Assembly: GCA_002633005.1 (NCBI GenBank)
Contig: NMRA01000581.1
Coordinates: forward strand, 34,762-98,761
Reading direction: 5' to 3'
DNA: 64,000 nt
DNA from: Phoronis australis
Lineage: Eukaryota; Phoronida; Phoronidae
The position numbers and the translations under genes are program-made. Shown piece by piece: positions 61,101 through 64,000 of the stretch; the stretch's first letter is position 1, and the number at the start of each line of letters is the position of its first letter. The notes under the pieces were generated by a model. It saw only the letters and a list, made by a program, of their open reading frames with translations. It was not told the origin of the DNA and did no database searches.

Positions 61101-63315
61101 AAGTACGCACGGCCAGGCAAAAATACGCAAATTCAGCAAATTCAAAAGAGAATTCGGTTGCTTCTCGTAGATTTGTAGTCTAAACAGACAAAGATTTTAA
61201 AGTTGAAATTAAAAATCATTGTAAAATCATTATTTTAGCAAAAAAGTTGAGCTACTAACTCGAAAAACTTCCTCCGTTTCATTCTTGAAATAGCCTGATA
61301 ATCGGCGAATTGCGAGGCCTCTTCTATGGCCATGTGTTTCACAGGCCTAACCTATAAGCAACGACTTCTGTGATTTGTGAATTGCTTACTTCATCTAATT
61401 CCGGCTATTTACGCCTAAATACGTACTGTTGACAAAATGGCAAAGCACGTGTGGATGCATATTCCGAGCTGTGAAGAAAGTAGCTTCTGAAAGAGGGAAC
61501 ATCTGTTTTTGCGACGTTATTTCAAAGATTGACAATCTCTTATTCAAGGGACCATGGAATTTATACTGCAAGTTGTATAGCGTGTTTTTTTGCGGACATG
61601 GTGACTGCACTGACTTCGTAGCGTGTTGAGCTGACGATAATACTTTAGCCACAGTCGAGCCTCAAGTCTTGACTCGAAGTCTTTTCACAGGCAGTACGGT
61701 GGTACGTGATCACAGACACTTGCAGCAAATAATCATTCAAAACTTTTGTGAATAGTTAAGAAAATATCGGTGCCAAACATTGTCCAGTGCAGATTCATCA
61801 GGGCTTGGAATTTTCCGCGGAAACGCAGATTTCCGCTTTTTTCAAATGTTCTGTCCGCATATTTTATTATATTTCCGCATCAAAAAAATCAGATTTGATA
61901 TAAAATTTCCACGGCAAATTTCTTTCTTACCGCGGTGTTGCCGATGACTTTCACCTCGAAAAGCGGAAGTTGCTCTTTATGTTTCGGGGGAATGTAAATT
62001 GTCAACATTGCCGGGGCACCTGGGATAGCGTGGTGGATTTCTTCAATGGCGTCTCGTGAGATTGTAAATCGCGGTGACAAATACTACGACTCTGCAGCCA
62101 AAAATATGTGGAGGTGGGAGTGGTCGGACGAGCTAAAAAGATGCAGACGCACGCTTCTGGAGGTGGTACCTTTTTTTTAGTCCTCCTGATTTTTGTCTGC
62201 AAAAGGTCCACATCGACAATTTCAAGGCTGGGTACGCGCATGTTTGGGGCCGTAAAAATTTCTGCTTTTTTTGTCTTGGGTCATTCCAAGCCCTAATTCA
62301 TCAACACATTTTTGCAGATATGTTTTTGTGTTATGAAATGAGGTGTATACACATTAGGCATGTATTAACATAACTGAGCTCAGTAAGGACATTTGATTAT
62401 CAGGATCTTTTCACTATGCGCGTTGTCCCTCAACTAAAGACTTAAATTATTCTGAAAATTTGTGATCAATTTACTACATGTGTTATAGAAACTGTTTGAG
62501 AGGCAAGTAAGTAGGGAAAGTACCTATGTGCGTACCCAGGGGGGGTGCTTGAATGAGTCCCCCATTTGGCAAAGTGGGCGAAAAGGTTCTGTAAGAAACC
62601 AAAAGTCTGAGAAAACTAAATAGAAGTCCACAAAAGAGGCAAGAATTCGGTAAAAGCTCTGAACGCTAAGCAGCTAAGCAAAGCCCCCCTTTTTTAGTCG
62701 GTCAGATAGTGAAAGGTAAATTTGGTCTGTACGTGGAAATCGGCGAATTTACTGGAAAATCTGCAAGTCTGGCGTTCAATGTACTCCAATGCAGTTTTGG
62801 TGGTACACGGGTCTGACAATATGGTAAATGAGTGGAATGTTACTATGACTTGCTCGTCATTAAAATGAATATAGAAATATCAAACCATGATCTTGACTGG
62901 AATGTGTTACCTATGTGACCGTGATAATAACACTTGATCAACTTCTAGTCATTTGCAGCAAGGTGGACAGATTTTGAATACTGACAAAATTTCGTCAATT
63001 GTTTTCACGTGCAGTAATTGAAAAGTTACCGTCGACAAATTTCAACATGACTGTCTCCTGGGTCAAATTATTAAGAGCACCTGCTGTGCGCCACCATTAT
63101 CACCAAGTCGTGTGTTGCTTCCTTGGTTACCATGCGTAATTGTGTGTGGTGGCTCACACTCGTCTCTTGTTTTCTAGCTGAAAGACGAGGAAGGTGTCAC
63201 CATAGCTAAAATGGATGCTACAGCCAACGACGTTCCAGCACCATATGAAGTTAGTGGCTTTCCGACCTTGTTCTTTGCCAAAAAGGGAAGCAAGGATTCG
63301 CCCAAAAAATACGAG
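46151..63315 (+). CDS. PDIA3: Protein disulfide isomerase A3 / ERp57, 3' end outside window
   Basis: Eleven plus-strand exons give the first 454 residues (human 505): 46151-46284, 50242-50329, 50932-51052, 53561-53668, 54887-55010, 56291-56404, 57422-57544, 58379-58558, 59787-59889, 60778-60906 and 63178-63315. All phases match. Residues 1-17 are a signal peptide. The a domain has CGHC at 46-49 (split by intron 1 within the preceding Trp), a second Cys pair at 77 and 85, and cis-Pro94 in SGYPTLK. The b and b' domains follow, with [20 protein letters not shown] as a family hallmark. The a' domain has CGHC at 392-395 and ends in [20 protein letters not shown] with cis-Pro437. The enzyme forms and rearranges disulfides in glycoproteins, with calnexin/calreticulin, in the ER lumen. 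The last exon(s), with the basic tail and retention signal, are not present. The exon 5 donor (gtacga) is weak. Introns are swollen by transposons. Confidence 0.96.
46701..47690. mobile_element. Long-inverted-repeat element in PDIA3 intron 1
   Basis: Left arm about 46701-46978 and right arm about 47388-47690 are diverged inverted copies, for example catcgcctctgttggcccga on the left against its complement near 47627-47646. The spacer is about 400 bp. It has no transposase. A related fragment is at 7186-7270. Confidence 0.75.
48165..48237 (-). repeat. tRNA-derived SINE head
   Basis: On the minus strand tggtcgactggttaggaagc (A-box-like) and a diverged B box (gggctcgtaacttgg) are tRNA-spaced. 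It lies in PDIA3 intron 1. It has decayed further than the other SINE heads in the window. Confidence 0.45.
49152..49207 (+). repeat. Dispersed repeat fragment
   Basis: The words tagtgagtgacgt-agtgg and gaggaacaga followed by aagtgcctgtg recur at 51312-51363, also in a PDIA3 intron. Confidence 0.6.
49661..49748 (+). mobile_element. LINE-type 3' tail, second copy
   Basis: It matches 10049-10133: ggaaagcagtgct, actgaagag, then ttttaaatatcacaataa and an A/T-rich simple tail. Confidence 0.65.
51133..51460 (+). repeat. Interrupted relative of the 61800-62294 element
   Basis: Blocks ctcgaaaagcggaa...ctgctctttatgttt and cctgggatagcgtg...aaatcgcagtgacaaata match the 495-bp element in order. The fragment at 51312-51363 lies between them. 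Confidence 0.55.
51822..52660. mobile_element. Non-autonomous DNA transposon with terminal inverted repeats of about 40 bp
   Basis: Ends agggctgttccag-aaaatc...gggagggggg (51822-51860) and its complement (about 52623-52660) are inverted with a few mismatches. The 839-bp interior is non-coding and has several atgggtggt words. I found no clear target duplication. Confidence 0.65.
53397..53458 (+). repeat. 3' end fragment of the hAT-like family
   Basis: gccgtaaaaattccctc followed by gggtcattccaagctct corresponds to the right end of 61800-62294. Confidence 0.5.
58839..59458 (+). repeat. Interspersed repeat, copy 1 (PDIA3 intron 8)
   Basis: It shares with 61039-61738 an ordered series of blocks, including tattccgagctgtga, acatctgtttttgc and caggcagtacggtgg. 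No coding sequence is present. Confidence 0.75.
60493..60660 (+). mobile_element. hAT-like element, third copy, interrupted by gap
   Basis: ggatgtaggattttgagtgg, a G run, then cccgaactgccaa and a short ggaatctgg-agaat stretch match the copies at 42434 and 15795. The assembly gap lies inside it. Confidence 0.55.
60603..60640. other. Assembly gap (38 unknown bases)
   Basis: A run of n between a G tract and a C tract, in PDIA3 intron 9. It does not touch an exon. Confidence 1.
61039..61738 (+). repeat. Interspersed repeat, copy 2 (PDIA3 intron 10)
   Basis: Same family and orientation as 58839-59458, somewhat longer. It is followed after about 60 bases by the hAT-like element. Confidence 0.75.
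61800..62294. mobile_element. hAT-like non-autonomous element with 8-bp target duplication
   Basis: Ends agggcttggaat and attccaagccct are a perfect 12-bp inverted repeat. Flanks gattcatc (61792-61799) and aattcatc (62295-62302) agree at 7 of 8 positions, the duplication length of hAT transposons. The 495-bp interior is non-coding. It lies in PDIA3 intron 10. Confidence 0.75.
62526..62705 (+). mobile_element. Copy of the GC-rich MITE
   Basis: gtgcgtacccaggggggg, gtcccccatttggcaaagtg and aagtccacaaaag follow the order of 10253-10497. The right end is diverged. Confidence 0.6.
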
Positions 63316-64000
63316 GTATGAATAAGTTGAGTGTTTGTCAGTTGACATGTCTCTAAGATCCAGAAGTTAACCTAGTGGTTGTGAATCAATGCGTCTCAGA
63401 TCTCGTAATCATTAAATTCCATTGTTTTTCCATTTTATAGCTAAGCAAGTTCCATTTACTGTTTCAAAGTGGTAAATAACTTTAAAGGATGATTTGGGAA
63501 TTGCCTTACTTTTTCTGCTGTATTGTGCCACAGGTTCGTTTCTCAAAACCTTGAATTGAACAGGGCCACCTTCAGAAAGTATGAAGAACTACTTGAATAT
63601 ATCTGTTGAAAAACAAAGGTCAAAGGTCAATTGATTTGTTGCCAGAATATGTTGTATTTGATGGATAATGAAATTAATTTTTTAAGTGAAAACCGAAAAT
63701 GTTATAATGACAGAATCTGCTGTTGAAATATGGGAATTTTTTTCCAAATCTCTAGTTCTGCAAAAGAATTAGATTCCATAAGTTCCATCCATATTCTTTA
63801 AGTTTCATTCGCATTCCGTTGTCACTAAAAACCAGGGTGTCTAGAGATAATTATGCAACATGATAACTTTGCCCTCTTCCTGTTCGGCGAGAAACCTTCA
63901 AGTGGAAGGTTGATCCAGCGTATTTAAGTGATATCTGAACTTTGGATATCCGGCACTTCCTTATTACACTAGACCATTCATCTTGAATGAAATGGCACAC
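63316..64000. other. Start of PDIA3 intron 11
   Basis: No sequence encoding the expected continuation (GGRE-like, then a lysine-rich tail) was found up to the window edge, so the final exon(s) lie beyond it. Confidence 0.6.

Noticed and set aside
1-64000. CRISPR array, phage, operon or other prokaryotic defence system
   Set aside because: Regular spacer-repeat arrays are absent, genes are intron-split, and all mobile elements found are eukaryotic classes.

Overview
This window looks like part of an animal nuclear genome. Every convincing gene is split by GT-AG introns, the exons are islands in AT-rich DNA, and the spaces between them are full of decayed transposons. The gene set (a PDIA3/ERp57 disulfide isomerase, an NR2C2AP homologue, a C3orf38/DUF4518 homologue and a CARD plus coiled-coil protein) and the transposon mix (Penelope, Merlin, hAT-like, LINE, Mutator-like, tRNA-derived SINEs) fit an invertebrate metazoan. 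An amphioxus- or hemichordate-like deuterostome is my guess, but the sequence alone does not settle the species.

Layout. 1-4617: intergenic, with a tandem duplication and a short Penelope-like remnant inside inverted repeats. 4618-8720, minus strand: three-exon C3orf38 homologue. 8721-19727: gene-poor, with transposon remnants and a 489-bp duplication. 19728-24659, minus strand: four-exon gene for a 641-residue protein with an N-terminal CARD, a coiled coil and a long disordered, internally repeated tail. 24660-34801: intergenic, with a THAP-like fragment, a LINE ORF1 fragment and a frameshifted Mutator-like transposase. 34802-38471, minus strand: four-exon NR2C2AP homologue. 38984-40906: an almost complete Merlin DNA transposon. 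40915-46150: hAT-like pieces and a 5'-truncated LINE. 46151 to beyond the right edge, plus strand: PDIA3/ERp57, with 11 exons seen, both CGHC active sites present and the C-terminal exon(s) outside the window.

The four host genes do not form an operon or a visible pathway. They are independent housekeeping or signalling genes separated by repeats. Exon phases agree at all 16 junctions I assembled, which is the main support for the models. PDIA3 acts in the ER lumen on glycoprotein folding. The CARD protein is most simply read as a cytosolic death-fold scaffold or adaptor. NR2C2AP and C3orf38 are conserved, little-studied intracellular proteins.

The least expected items are the CARD/coiled-coil protein with its approximately 50-residue tail repeats, the Penelope remnant whose inverted termini carry a degenerate hammerhead-ribozyme-like core, the Merlin element with an 8-bp near-perfect target duplication and an intron, and several undescribed-looking long-inverted-repeat elements inside introns. 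No CRISPR array, phage, operon or other prokaryotic system was seen.
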